NCBI RefSeq assembly: GCF_023806465.1
Contig: NZ_JAMSLS010000002.1
Span: 1 to 64,000, forward strand
Reading direction: 5' to 3'
Length of the DNA: 64,000 nt
Source: Thermomicrobium sp. CFH 73360
GTDB taxonomy: Bacteria > Chloroflexota > Chloroflexia > Thermomicrobiales > Thermomicrobiaceae
The position numbers and the translations under genes were made by a program. Of this stretch, positions 47,970 through 56,942 are shown in pieces. The first letter of the stretch is position 1. Each line of letters begins with the position of its first letter. Below the pieces are notes generated by a model. That model made no database searches and had not been told where the DNA came from. It saw only the letters and a list, made by a program, of their open reading frames with translations.

Positions 47970-49225
47970 GCACCAAAGCGGGAACACAGCCACTCGATGT
48001 CCATCGCATCCGGACCGACTTTCCGATCTTGCAGCGAACAGTCCGTGATGGGAAGCCACTCGTCTACCTTGACAGTGCCGCGACGTCCCAGAAGCCAGCG
48101 AGCGTCATTGAGGCGCTCGCTGGCTTCTATCGAACGAGCAACGCGAATATTCACCGCGGAATCTATGAACTCAGCGAAGAAGCTTCGATCCTCTATGAAG
48201 AAGCACGAGCCAAAGTAGCTCGCTTCATCGGCGCCTCCCGTCCTGACGAGGTCGTCTTCGTCCGCAACACGACGGAGGCAATCAATCTCGTCGCGCGGAC
48301 ATGGGGCGTGGCCAACCTCCAGGCTGGTGACGTCGTCGTAACGACGATCCTGGAGCATCACTCCAATATTGTCCCCTGGCACCAACTGGCTGCCGAGCGG
48401 GGTATCGTGGTCCACTTCGTCGACATTGATGAGACGGGACGCCTCCGACTCGATCAACTCGAGACGCTGTTGCGTACCCAGCCGGTAAAGCTGGTCGCTG
48501 TGACCCACGTCTCGAATGCGCTCGGCACGATCAATCCGGTCAGCGACATCGCACGCCGAGCGCACGAAGCAGGAGCCCTCGTCCTCGTCGACGGGGCACA
48601 GAGTGTTCCGCATCTGCCAGTCGATGTGCGAGCACTCGGCGCAGACTTCTTGGCGTTCTCGGGCCATAAGATGCTTGGGCCCTTTGGAATTGGCGTCCTT
48701 TGGGCTCGATACGAACTCCTCGCTTCTCTCCCGCCGTTCCTTGGTGGCGGTGGAATGATCCGCACCGTGACCACTGAGGGCTTTACACCGGGGGACATTC
48801 CTGCCCGTTTCGAGGCGGGAACGCCGAGTGTGGCGGATGCGGTGGCACTTGGTGCGGCTGTTGACTATCTGGAAGCGATCGGCATGGCTGCCATCCGCCA
48901 GCATGAGGTCACGCTCCTCGCCTATGCGCTACCACGACTAGAAGAGATCCCAGGGATCCGTCTCTACGGACCGGTCGGTGAGGATCGCGCCGGAGTCATT
49001 AGCTTCACGTTCGGTGATGTCCATCCGCACGATGTCGCAGCAGTGCTTGATCTGCACGGGATCGCTGTCCGGGCTGGCCATCACTGTACCCAACCGCTCA
49101 TGCGTCGCCTTGGCGTCGTCGCGACAACCCGTGCAAGCTTCTACCTCTACAATTGGGAAGCAGATATCGACCGCCTCGTCGAAGCACTTCAGGAAGCACG
49201 CCGCGTCCTCGACGTTGCCGGGTGA
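47966..49225 (+). CDS. sufS: Cysteine desulfurase SufS
   Basis: This 419-residue group II PLP desulfurase supplies sulfur from cysteine. Visible: VYLDSAATSQKPASVIEAL, NIHRGIYELSEEA, ILEHHSNIVPWHQLA, LVDGAQSVPHLPVDV, the PLP Lys in AFSGHKMLGPFGIGVLW, and the active-site Cys in AVRAGHHCTQPLMRRLGV. ATG 47966 overlaps the sufD stop (ATGA). It passes sulfur to SufU, the next gene. Confidence 0.97.
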   Translation: MSTKAGTQPLDVHRIRTDFPILQRTVRDGKPLVYLDSAATSQKPASVIEALAGFYRTSNANIHRGIYELSEEASILYEEARAKVARFIGASRPDEVVFVRNTTEAINLVARTWGVANLQAGDVVVTTILEHHSNIVPWHQLAAERGIVVHFVDIDETGRLRLDQLETLLRTQPVKLVAVTHVSNALGTINPVSDIARRAHEAGALVLVDGAQSVPHLPVDVRALGADFLAFSGHKMLGPFGIGVLWARYELLASLPPFLGGGGMIRTVTTEGFTPGDIPARFEAGTPSVADAVALGAAVDYLEAIGMAAIRQHEVTLLAYALPRLEEIPGIRLYGPVGEDRAGVISFTFGDVHPHDVAAVLDLHGIAVRAGHHCTQPLMRRLGVVATTRASFYLYNWEADIDRLVEALQEARRVLDVAG

Positions 49226-49245
49226 GTCGAGCGGAGGGCGTCACA

Positions 49246-49626
49246 GTGTCCGACCTCTATCGCGAGCATATCCTCGACCATTACCAGCATCCACGCAACT
49301 ACGGCACGTTGGAGCAGCCGGACCGATCCTTTGAGGACTCGAACCCTTTGTGCGGTGATCGGATCCGCATCGACCTCAAGTTGTCTGGTGACCGCATCGA
49401 AGATATTCGCTTCACCGGTCGCGGCTGTGCGATCAGCCAGGCTGCGGCTTCCATCTTGACTGAGATGGTGAAAGGCAAGTCGCTCGAGGAGGTCAGAGCG
49501 CTCGGAGCTGAGGATCTCCTGGAGGAGCTTGGGGTTCCCATCAGCCCGGCACGCCGCAAGTGTGCACTCCTGAGTCTTAAAGTTCTGAAGGCGGCAGCCT
49601 ACGGAATCAATGAGTGGCCTCGTTGA
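49246..49626 (+). CDS. sufU: SufU zinc-dependent sulfurtransferase/scaffold
   Basis: This 126-residue protein accepts sulfur from SufS. The three Cys positions and Asp are seen in NPLCGDRIRIDL, FTGRGCAISQAAASILTEMV and ARRKCALLSLKVLKAA. GTG 49246 (SDLYREHILDHYQHPRNYG follows) has GGAGGG 7 bases upstream. It follows sufS by 20 bases. The length and motif set match SufU better than IscU. Confidence 0.95.
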   Translation: MSDLYREHILDHYQHPRNYGTLEQPDRSFEDSNPLCGDRIRIDLKLSGDRIEDIRFTGRGCAISQAAASILTEMVKGKSLEEVRALGAEDLLEELGVPISPARRKCALLSLKVLKAAAYGINEWPR

Positions 49627-49709
49627 CGCCGCAACGGTTGCCAAAGATCAACCGGATATTCGATGTCATACGACAACACTCCATCGACGGAGAATCCAAG
49701 GAGGAGGCA

Positions 49710-50030
49710 ATGGCCAAATTCACGGAAGACGATGTCCGAGAGCGATTGAAGCAAGTGATCGACCCGGAACTGGGGATTGACGTCGTCAACCTGGGCCTTA
49801 TCTACGGCATCGACGTAGTTGACCGGGAGGACGGCAAGACCGACGTCATTGTGACAATGACGTTGACGACGTTCGGCTGCCCGCTGGGGCCAATTCTGAC
49901 GGAAGAGGTGAACTTCGCGCTGCGCGATCTTCCAGATCTTGGCAACGTGGAGATTAACCTTGTCTGGAGTCCTCCCTGGACGCCAGACATGATGAGCGAA
50001 GAGGCCAAGGACGCGCTGGGGATCTGGTGA
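49710..50030 (+). CDS. sufT: SufT-like MIP18/DUF59 Fe-S assembly protein
   Basis: This 106-residue protein has the MIP18 (DUF59) pattern VIDPELGIDVVNLGLIYGID, then TMTLTTFGCPLGPILTEEV (with the conserved Cys) and VNLVW-like VEINLVWSPPWTPDMMSEEA. SufT proteins help mature Fe-S enzymes. ATG 49710 follows AAGGAGGAGG; the open frame upstream to 49614 is not conserved. It ends the suf run; the deacetylase gene overlaps its stop by 4 bases. Confidence 0.92.
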   Translation: MAKFTEDDVRERLKQVIDPELGIDVVNLGLIYGIDVVDREDGKTDVIVTMTLTTFGCPLGPILTEEVNFALRDLPDLGNVEINLVWSPPWTPDMMSEEAKDALGIW

Positions 50031-50965
50031 GCGAGCGCCAGCACTTCCCAAGGCCGCTGGTTATCACTGGGCTACTCAGTTGGCTCCTGCTTGCGCTCGC
50101 CTGCCGCGGACCAGCCATCTACCCGACACCCACCGTAGTCCAGGTTTCCCCATCACTGACAGTACCAGCACTGCCGACGGCAACGGCGGTGGTTCCTTCA
50201 CCAACGCTCACAACGCTCCCCAGCCCTACTCTAACGCCCTTACCACTTGCCACGGCAACTCCCACGCTCGCACCCACTCCTCCTGTCACCTCAACGCCAG
50301 TGCCACCGTCCCCGACGCCAGCGCCGAGTGGACCACGAGCCGTGATCATCACGCGGCTCCCGACTAGCGAGCCGGTTGTTGCACTCACCTTTGACTGTGG
50401 TGCTGATCGTGGCTATGCCGAAGAGATTCTCGATGAACTCGCACGTCGCGGTATCCGCGTCACCTTCGGGATGACCGGAGCGTGGGCCCGCACAAATCCT
50501 GATCTCGTCGCCCGTATGCTGGAGGAGGGTCACGACCTGATCAACCACAGCGACACGCACCCTTCCTTCACCGGTCACTCGACTGGTAGCGCTCCGCTCG
50601 CACCAGCGGAGAGGCTCGCCGAACTCCGCGGCGCAGAACAGGCGGTTGCTGCAGTGTCTGGCAGCCTCGAGACCATGCGACCGTTCTTCCGCCCACCCTA
50701 CGGTGACTACGACGACGACCTCCTGCAGCAACTCCCGCAAGCCGGCTACACCATCGTCGTTATGTGGACAGTGGACTCGCTCGGCTGGCGTGGAATTCCC
50801 CCGGAAGACGTGGTCGAGCGTGTCGAGCGCGCCGTCGCACCTGGAGCGATCGTCTTGCTCCACGTCGGCGCACAATCGACCGATGCCGCTGCATTACCGG
50901 CCTTGATCGAGTCCCTGCAACAGGTTGGGTACCGGTTCGTCACCATTCGTGACATCCTCGGCTGA
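50027..50965 (+). CDS. Polysaccharide deacetylase lipoprotein (NodB domain)
   Basis: This 312-residue protein has a lipobox (WLLLALAC) and a Thr/Pro-rich spacer to about residue 105. The NodB domain has VALTFDCGADRGYAEEILD (catalytic Asp, metal Asp), LINHSDTHPSFTGH (two metal His), MRPFFRPPYGDYDDDLLQQ and IVLLHVGAQSTDA. It likely deacetylates cell-wall or surface polysaccharide outside the membrane. The start is GTG 50027, inside the sufT stop; the ribosome site is weak, so coupling to sufT is probable. Confidence 0.9.
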   Translation: MSERQHFPRPLVITGLLSWLLLALACRGPAIYPTPTVVQVSPSLTVPALPTATAVVPSPTLTTLPSPTLTPLPLATATPTLAPTPPVTSTPVPPSPTPAPSGPRAVIITRLPTSEPVVALTFDCGADRGYAEEILDELARRGIRVTFGMTGAWARTNPDLVARMLEEGHDLINHSDTHPSFTGHSTGSAPLAPAERLAELRGAEQAVAAVSGSLETMRPFFRPPYGDYDDDLLQQLPQAGYTIVVMWTVDSLGWRGIPPEDVVERVERAVAPGAIVLLHVGAQSTDAAALPALIESLQQVGYRFVTIRDILG

Positions 50966-51139
50966 ACGATGCGGCCCCGTGTCGGGGAAAGTTTGACTTC
51001 TGCGGTCGACAAAGCGCGTGCGAGCGGACTGTTTGGCATACTTTGCGCGGGAGCTGAGCATGCCTCAGCTCTCCCAGGGAACAGGCGGAGTGTTGGTGCA
51101 GGGAACGAGAGGTCCTTGCCGAGTGAGGAGGCTAAGTTC

Positions 51140-51556
51140 ATGGCGACACAGCAGAACGAGCGCTTGACACGACGCAGTCTTCTTCGTCGGGCTGGAGCGC
51201 TGGCCGTCGCCGTGCCGGCCGTCAGTGCCCTACTCGCTGCCTGCGGTGGCGGTGGCGGTGGGACGAGCGGTGGTGGCGGTGGGAAGATTACGATCGAGAT
51301 GAGCGAATACAAGTATAACCCCGCGACCATTACCGTTTCGCCCGGCGCGAGCGTGACCGTCACGCTGAAGAATGTGGGAACCCTGCAGCACGACTACCAT
51401 ATCGACGTGATCAATCAGACGTCACCGATGGTCGACCCGGGGAAGTCGGTCGACTGGACCTTCACTGCTCCCAGCCAGGCCGGCACTTACGACACCTGGT
51501 GCACAGTTCCCGGCCATAAGGAGCTGGGGATGGTTGGAAAGCTCGAGGTTAAGTAG
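51140..51556 (+). CDS. Cupredoxin (plastocyanin-like) with Tat/lipoprotein signal
   Basis: This 138-residue blue-copper protein begins with a Tat-like twin-Arg signal (LTRRSLLRRAGALAVAVPAV) ending in LLAACGG, a lipobox. A Gly-rich linker follows. The cupredoxin domain has the four copper ligands: His in LQHDYHID, then Cys, His and Met in TWCTVPGHKELGM. It should act as an electron carrier anchored on the outer face. ATG 51140 follows GAGGAG. A terminator follows the gene. Confidence 0.92.
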   Translation: MATQQNERLTRRSLLRRAGALAVAVPAVSALLAACGGGGGGTSGGGGGKITIEMSEYKYNPATITVSPGASVTVTLKNVGTLQHDYHIDVINQTSPMVDPGKSVDWTFTAPSQAGTYDTWCTVPGHKELGMVGKLEVK

Positions 51557-51591
51557 CTTTCACAAAGGCAATTACGAGGACGTGATCGCAG

Positions 51592-51622
51592 CGGCTGGGG
51601 AAATCCCCAGCCGTCTTTGTTT
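51592..51622 (+). terminator. Terminator of the cupredoxin gene
   Basis: CGGCTGGGG-AAAT-CCCCAGCCG (51592-51613) forms a 9-bp hairpin followed by TCTTTGTTT. Confidence 0.88.
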
Positions 51623-51784
51623 CCCTCAAGTGCAATCGCGGCGTGCGATGTGCTACGATGTCGCTAGCCACGCACGGGAGCGCGTCTGCCTCGACACCGG
51701 TCGGCACCAGGACCGGATCGGGGATGCTCACCTCCAATTTCGGACAGGTCTGGCGAGACAAATCGACGAGAGAGGAGGGCCGCG

Positions 51785-53377
51785 ATGGTACCCCACCAGG
51801 CCTGGACTCACCAGGACGGACAGCTTCTCGCACAACTACCAAACGCAATCCGCGAACTCCTCGATTGCACAACTCTCGTGATCGTTTCCAACCGCGGTCC
51901 CGTCGAGTTTCACCAGACGTCCGATGGCGACTTCGTCACCAAGCGTGGCACCGGCGGCGTGATCACCGCCATGAGCGCCGCAGCACGCTATGCTGAGGCA
52001 ATCTGGGTCGCCTGCGCGATGACCAGTGCAGACCGGTTGAAAGCCGAAGAGATGCGTCGTCGGGGCGAACCGTTCCTCGACCTTCCTGATCTCCCAGGGT
52101 TCCGTCTTCGCTTCGTCGTGCCGGATCCCAGTGCGTACCAAGGCTATTACAACCGGATCGCAAACCCGCTCCTTTGGTTCCTTCAGCACTACCTGTGGGA
52201 CACGCCACGCGCACCGGATATCGACTACCGCACCTGGCAAGCCTGGCACGAGGGATACGTGGTGGTAAACCGCCTGTTTGCGGAAGAGGTGGTCGCCGCC
52301 GCCGCTGCCGTCCCGCGCGAGCCGATCATCTTGCTTCAGGATTACCACCTGTATCTTGTGCCCGCCTTTATCCGTGAACTCAGACCCGATCTTCTTCTCC
52401 ATCATTTTGTGCACATCCCCTGGCCCGACCAGGATTACTGGCGCCTGCTGCCCTTGGTGATGCGGCGCGCGATCTGCGAAGGACTGCTTGCCAACGACAT
52501 CGTTGGTTTTCAGACGCCACGACATGCCCGGAGCTTCCTGAACACCGTCGACGCGAACCTTCCCGACGCTGAAGTCGACTATCGCCGTCGTGAGGTGGCC
52601 TACCGTGGGCGCATCACGCGGGTACGCGTCTATCCCATCTCGATCGATCCTGAACTTGTGCGCGCTGTCGCGAACAGCGAAGACGCACGGCGTCATGAGG
52701 AGCATCTCCAGGCCTACCGCAACGAATTCACGATTGTCCGCGTGGATCGGGCCGAACCGAGTAAGAATGTTGTGCGCGGCTTCCTCGCCTATGATCGCCT
52801 CCTCGAGGCACATCCGGAACTGATCGGTCGTGTGAATTTCCTTGCCTTTCTCGTGCCAACCCGGATGGAAGTTGCCGAGTATATCAACTATCTGGACGAG
52901 ATTAACGCGGTGGTTGGGCGGATCAATGCCAAGTACGCCAACGCGGCCGAAGTGGAAGGCATCCACTGGCAACCGGTCCATCTCTTTGTCGGTGACGACT
53001 ACCCGCGCGCTCTGGCTGCGATGCGGTTCTACGACGTCCTCCTCGTCAATGCGATCTTCGACGGGATGAACTTGGTCGCCAAGGAAGGAGCACTCCTCAA
53101 CGAGCGCAACGGCGTGCTTATCCTCTCTGAAGGGGCTGGAGCTTACCAGCAACTAGGCCAGTGGGCATTGACCGTCTCGCCGACTGACATCGAGGGAACA
53201 GCGCAAGCTCTGTGGCGTGGGCTGACGATGCCCGAAGCCGAGCGAGCGTGGCGCGCAGAGCAACTGCGGAGACACGTCCTCGAACACGACCTCCGTCGCT
53301 GGCTCATCGATCAGCTTCAGGACATCGCCGATCTCCGAGCCGAGCGCGCACCGCACCGTGTGGCCGCACCCTCCTGA
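51785..53377 (+). CDS. otsA: Trehalose-6-phosphate synthase-like GT20 enzyme
   Basis: This 530-residue GT-B enzyme matches the GT20 family that makes trehalose-6-phosphate from UDP-glucose and glucose-6-phosphate. Visible: LVIVSNRGPVEFHQ, GTGGVITAMSAAA, ILLQDYHLYLVPAFIRELRP, HHFVHIPWPDQDYWRLLP, VDRAEPSKNVVRGFLAYDRLL (R..K site) and DGMNLVAKEGALLNERNGV. There is no fused phosphatase and none next to it. A related acceptor such as glycerol phosphate cannot be excluded. ATG 51785 follows GAGAGGAGGG. Confidence 0.85.
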   Translation: MVPHQAWTHQDGQLLAQLPNAIRELLDCTTLVIVSNRGPVEFHQTSDGDFVTKRGTGGVITAMSAAARYAEAIWVACAMTSADRLKAEEMRRRGEPFLDLPDLPGFRLRFVVPDPSAYQGYYNRIANPLLWFLQHYLWDTPRAPDIDYRTWQAWHEGYVVVNRLFAEEVVAAAAAVPREPIILLQDYHLYLVPAFIRELRPDLLLHHFVHIPWPDQDYWRLLPLVMRRAICEGLLANDIVGFQTPRHARSFLNTVDANLPDAEVDYRRREVAYRGRITRVRVYPISIDPELVRAVANSEDARRHEEHLQAYRNEFTIVRVDRAEPSKNVVRGFLAYDRLLEAHPELIGRVNFLAFLVPTRMEVAEYINYLDEINAVVGRINAKYANAAEVEGIHWQPVHLFVGDDYPRALAAMRFYDVLLVNAIFDGMNLVAKEGALLNERNGVLILSEGAGAYQQLGQWALTVSPTDIEGTAQALWRGLTMPEAERAWRAEQLRRHVLEHDLRRWLIDQLQDIADLRAERAPHRVAAPS

Positions 53378-53451
53378 CAGTTTCCACGCGCCCTGCCATC
53401 TGTTCTGGTACAACTCTCGGCGGTGGCAGAGTGGAGCGCGGGAGGGAGACC

Positions 53452-55659
53452 ATGTTCGAGCGGATCGGTCACTTTTCTTATCGCTATCGGTGGGCTGTCC
53501 TCACCCTCTGGCTTCTCGCTGTGGTAGCCGCCTTGCCATTCCTTCCGCGGGTGAGCGGCGCACTTGAGGTAGGGGGGTTTTCGAGCCCACACACTGAGGC
53601 GGCTCGCACCCGTGAACTCCTGCGTGAGCGGATCCCCAGGTATAGTCCGAGTTCGCTCATTGTTCTTTTCTCCCACCCGTCGCTCCATCCTTCCGACCCT
53701 TCCTTCGTCGAACAAGCACAGCAGGCGCTCCGCAATGTGACTTCGGTGCCTCACGTGACCGGTATCCGCTGGTTCACGGAAAATCCGAGTCAGGTCGCTC
53801 CCGATGGCTCGCTTGCCTACGCGGTCATCGATCTCGATCTCCAACCTGAAGAAGCGCAGCGCGTCCTTGACGAGATCCAAGCCGCGATTGTCCCCACCGA
53901 GCTCCGTGTCCAGCTGGCTGGTGCCCCTGCCTTTTATGCTGACCTGGAACGCGTGACTGAGCGTGACCTTCGCCGCGCCGAGTTGATTGCTTTCCCATTC
54001 GCGCTCGCTGCACTTCTGTTCGTGTTCGGCAGCGTCATCGCTGCGGCCGTGCCGCTCTTCATCGGCGGCGTGACGGTTGCGCTTGTCCTTGGTCTCGTCT
54101 ACGCACTGACACGCGTGACCGAACTCTCGATCTTTACCTTGAATGTCGCAACCTTGCTGGGCCTGGGCCTGTCCATTGATTACTCACTCTTCCTCGTCAG
54201 CCGGTTCCGCGAGGAACTCGCTGCCAATGAACTCGAACAGGCTGTCGCACGCACGACAGCCACTGCGGGTCGGGCGGTCTTCTTTTCGGGTCTGACCGTG
54301 TTGATCGGCCTTTCCGGGCTTGGTTTCTTCGAGTTCCTCTTCATGCGCTCTGTCGGTATTGCGGGCATTCTTGTCGTCCTCGTCGCGGTCAGCGCCAGCC
54401 TCACGCTGCTGCCGGCGCTACTCGGGATCCTCGGCCGGTGGGTTGACGCACTCCAGGTGATCCGCCGCGGACCAGAAACCGGTCGCTTTTGGCATGGAAT
54501 AACCGAGTTCGTCATGCAGCGTCCTCTGCAGGTCGCAATCCCTGTTATCGTTGTGCTTGTGCTCTTGGGGCTCCCGTTCCGACACGTCAAGCTCAGCTCT
54601 CCCGACGCGACCATCTTGCCCACTTCAACACCCTCGCGGCAGGCACTTGACGAATTCCGACGCGCTTTCGGTGACGGTGCGCTTTCACCTATCATCATCG
54701 CTATTGAAACGGAGCGTCCGGTCAACGACCCGCAGACCCTTGCCGCTCTCTACGAGTTCACACGCCGGCTTGCCGCCGATCCGCGAGTGACCAGCATCAC
54801 AAGCCTGGTCACGATCGACCCACGGATTACCTTGGCACAGTACCAGATGCTCTATGTTGATCCTACACAGATCCCCGACCCGGTTCTTCGCCGAGCATAC
54901 GAGCAGCTAGCAGGCGATCACCTCGCTGCCGTCTACGTCTATACCGACAGCCTTCCGGCAAGCGATCGCGCCAAGCAGCTGCTCCACGACATCCGACGGA
55001 TGGACCCCGGTCCTGGACTTCGCCTCTGGGTCGATGGTGGCACGGCAGAGATCGTTGACGTCGTCGACCGGATGTATAGCGAGTTTCCCTATGCTGCCTT
55101 AACGGTCGTTCTTGCGACATACGTGGTGCTCTTTCTGCTCCTCCGATCCGTCTTCCTGCCGCTCAAAGCAATCATCCTCAACGTCCTTAGTCTCACCGCG
55201 AGTTACGGCGCCCTGGTCTTCGTGTTCCAAGATGGGCACTTCAGCTCACTACTCCGCTTCTCGCCACTCGGCTTCACCGAAGCTTCGCTCCCCATTGTGA
55301 TGTTCTGTATCCTGTTTGGGGTTTCGATGGACTACGAAGTCTTTCTTCTCAGCCGGATGCGTGAAGCTTGGGATCAGACTCGCGACAACCGTATCGCAGT
55401 CGCAACCGGGCTCGCCCGCAGCGGTCGGATCATCACCGGTGCCGCGCTCATCCTGGTTGTCGTCGCTACTGCATTCGTGACCGCTGACGTTGTGCTTATC
55501 AAGGCGCTGGGACTTGGCATTGCCTTGGCAATCGCCCTGGATGCGAGCATTGTGCGCACGTTGCTGGTACCCGCCACGATGCGGCTTTTGGGACAGTGGA
55601 ACTGGTGGGTACCACGCCGAATGGCCCGAACCCTTGAGATAGTCCGAATGGAGCACTAA
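53452..55659 (+). CDS. MMPL/RND-family membrane exporter
   Basis: This 735-residue protein has two repeats of one helix, a large outer domain and a five-to-six-helix bundle. It starts FERIGHFSYRYRWAVLTLWL. The family's proton-relay region appears in both halves: GLGLSIDYSLFLVSRFREEL and FGVSMDYEVFLLSRMREAW. Members export lipids or hydrophobic compounds using the proton gradient. ATG 53452 follows GGGAGGGAG; the open frame upstream to 53212 is a shadow of the preceding gene. The next gene follows without a gap. Confidence 0.93.
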   Translation: MFERIGHFSYRYRWAVLTLWLLAVVAALPFLPRVSGALEVGGFSSPHTEAARTRELLRERIPRYSPSSLIVLFSHPSLHPSDPSFVEQAQQALRNVTSVPHVTGIRWFTENPSQVAPDGSLAYAVIDLDLQPEEAQRVLDEIQAAIVPTELRVQLAGAPAFYADLERVTERDLRRAELIAFPFALAALLFVFGSVIAAAVPLFIGGVTVALVLGLVYALTRVTELSIFTLNVATLLGLGLSIDYSLFLVSRFREELAANELEQAVARTTATAGRAVFFSGLTVLIGLSGLGFFEFLFMRSVGIAGILVVLVAVSASLTLLPALLGILGRWVDALQVIRRGPETGRFWHGITEFVMQRPLQVAIPVIVVLVLLGLPFRHVKLSSPDATILPTSTPSRQALDEFRRAFGDGALSPIIIAIETERPVNDPQTLAALYEFTRRLAADPRVTSITSLVTIDPRITLAQYQMLYVDPTQIPDPVLRRAYEQLAGDHLAAVYVYTDSLPASDRAKQLLHDIRRMDPGPGLRLWVDGGTAEIVDVVDRMYSEFPYAALTVVLATYVVLFLLLRSVFLPLKAIILNVLSLTASYGALVFVFQDGHFSSLLRFSPLGFTEASLPIVMFCILFGVSMDYEVFLLSRMREAWDQTRDNRIAVATGLARSGRIITGAALILVVVATAFVTADVVLIKALGLGIALAIALDASIVRTLLVPATMRLLGQWNWWVPRRMARTLEIVRMEH

Positions 55660-56742
55660 ATGCGCAGGCGCATGTTCCTCGGCTGGTTTGCTCTCGTACT
55701 CTCTGCCTGCGCTCGCGGGCAGGAGCAGCCGGCAGCGCCACAGCCCACCACCGAGCCCAGTCCACGCCCCGCGAGCCTCTTCCTCACGCCACCACCAGTT
55801 GTAGCGCCGGTGGAGTTTCCACGAGACTTCGGTTCACATGATGTCTTGACGGAGTGGTGGTACTACACCGGTCACCTCACCAGCGCTCACGATCGGCGCT
55901 TTGGCTTCGAGTTCGTTGTTTTTCAGGTCCAGCGCTTCGGTTATCCCGTTGTCTACGCCGCTCATGCCGCAGTCACCGTCGTCGATCGGCAGACATTCCA
56001 CTGGGACGAGCGAGTCGTGGCGTTACCACAGCGTCAAGCGCGATGGCCGCTGGAGCTCGTTATCGCCGATTGGAGACTCTTTAGCGATGGCCAACAGGAC
56101 CGGCTTGAGGCACAAGCACGCGACTTTGCCTTCAGCCTCAAGCTCCAATCGCAGCGTTCGCCAATCCTCCATGACGGTGACGGCTACTTCTCCTGGGCAC
56201 CAGAGACCGGATCGTACTACTACTCGCGGACGCGTCTTACGGTACGCGGTACGCTGGAGGTCGAAGGCGAAGGGCATGCCGTTTCTGGACTCGCCTGGAA
56301 CGATCACCAGTGGGGAAACTTCATTCTCGGTCCTGGCGGATGGGATTGGTTCGCCCTTCAACTTGATGACAGTACGGACCTGATGCTCTGGCAGTCCCGT
56401 GATGCGACCCAACGCATCCTCACCAAGAGTGGCACACTGGTGCGTCCTGATGGCTCGATCCTGACACTCAAAGCCGAGCAAATCGGAATCTCCGTAACTA
56501 ACCGGTGGAGGAGTCCATCCAGCGGCGCCGTTTACCCGAGCGGTTGGCATCTTGAGATTGCCTCGCCCAATCTCGTACTCACAGTGACTCCGCTCGTGCT
56601 CGAGCAGGAGCTCCGGACCCTTCGTTCCACCGGCGTTATCTACTGGGAGGGTGCGGTCGACGTAAGCGGAACGCACGAGGGATATCCGGTGCGCGGACAG
56701 GGGTATGTCGAACTCACTGGATATGCCTTCCAAGCCCCCTAA
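55660..56742 (+). CDS. CrtC/AttH-like lipocalin-fold lipoprotein
   Basis: This 360-residue lipoprotein (lipobox FALVLSACARG) has the paired lipocalin-like domain of carotenoid 1,2-hydratase and AttH proteins: DVLTEWWYYTGHLTSAH, FGFEFVVFQVQRFGYP, YYYSRTRLTVRGTL, LAWNDHQWGNFILGPGGWDWFALQLDD and YWEGAVDVSGTHEG. AttH-type members lie next to exporter genes. Here the ATG directly follows the MMPL stop (TAAATG), so it probably handles the same lipid-like cargo. True hydratase activity is unproven. Confidence 0.85.
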   Translation: MRRRMFLGWFALVLSACARGQEQPAAPQPTTEPSPRPASLFLTPPPVVAPVEFPRDFGSHDVLTEWWYYTGHLTSAHDRRFGFEFVVFQVQRFGYPVVYAAHAAVTVVDRQTFHWDERVVALPQRQARWPLELVIADWRLFSDGQQDRLEAQARDFAFSLKLQSQRSPILHDGDGYFSWAPETGSYYYSRTRLTVRGTLEVEGEGHAVSGLAWNDHQWGNFILGPGGWDWFALQLDDSTDLMLWQSRDATQRILTKSGTLVRPDGSILTLKAEQIGISVTNRWRSPSSGAVYPSGWHLEIASPNLVLTVTPLVLEQELRTLRSTGVIYWEGAVDVSGTHEGYPVRGQGYVELTGYAFQAP

Positions 56743-56777
56743 ATGATCTCCACATTCCGAAACCGATCATTCTGCAC

Positions 56778-56806
56778 TTGACAAGAGAACCGTCCTGTTT
56801 CAGGAT
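56778..56806 (+). promoter_or_regulatory. Promoter upstream of the broken BNR gene
   Basis: TTGACA (56778-56783), a 17-base spacer, CAGGAT (56801-56806). The -35 is perfect and the -10 weak. The expected leader is about 130 bases before ATG 56943. Confidence 0.6.
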
Positions 56807-56942
56807 AGGAACAGTTTTGGCCGAAGACATCGGATGAGCGCACGACCGTGTGCTTCATCGGTTAATTTGTTCTTCTGCTAGGAGGGAGGAAAGGAGGGAG
56901 GACGAGCCTCGAGTGGTTGTTGCACTCGGGGGAGGGAGAGCA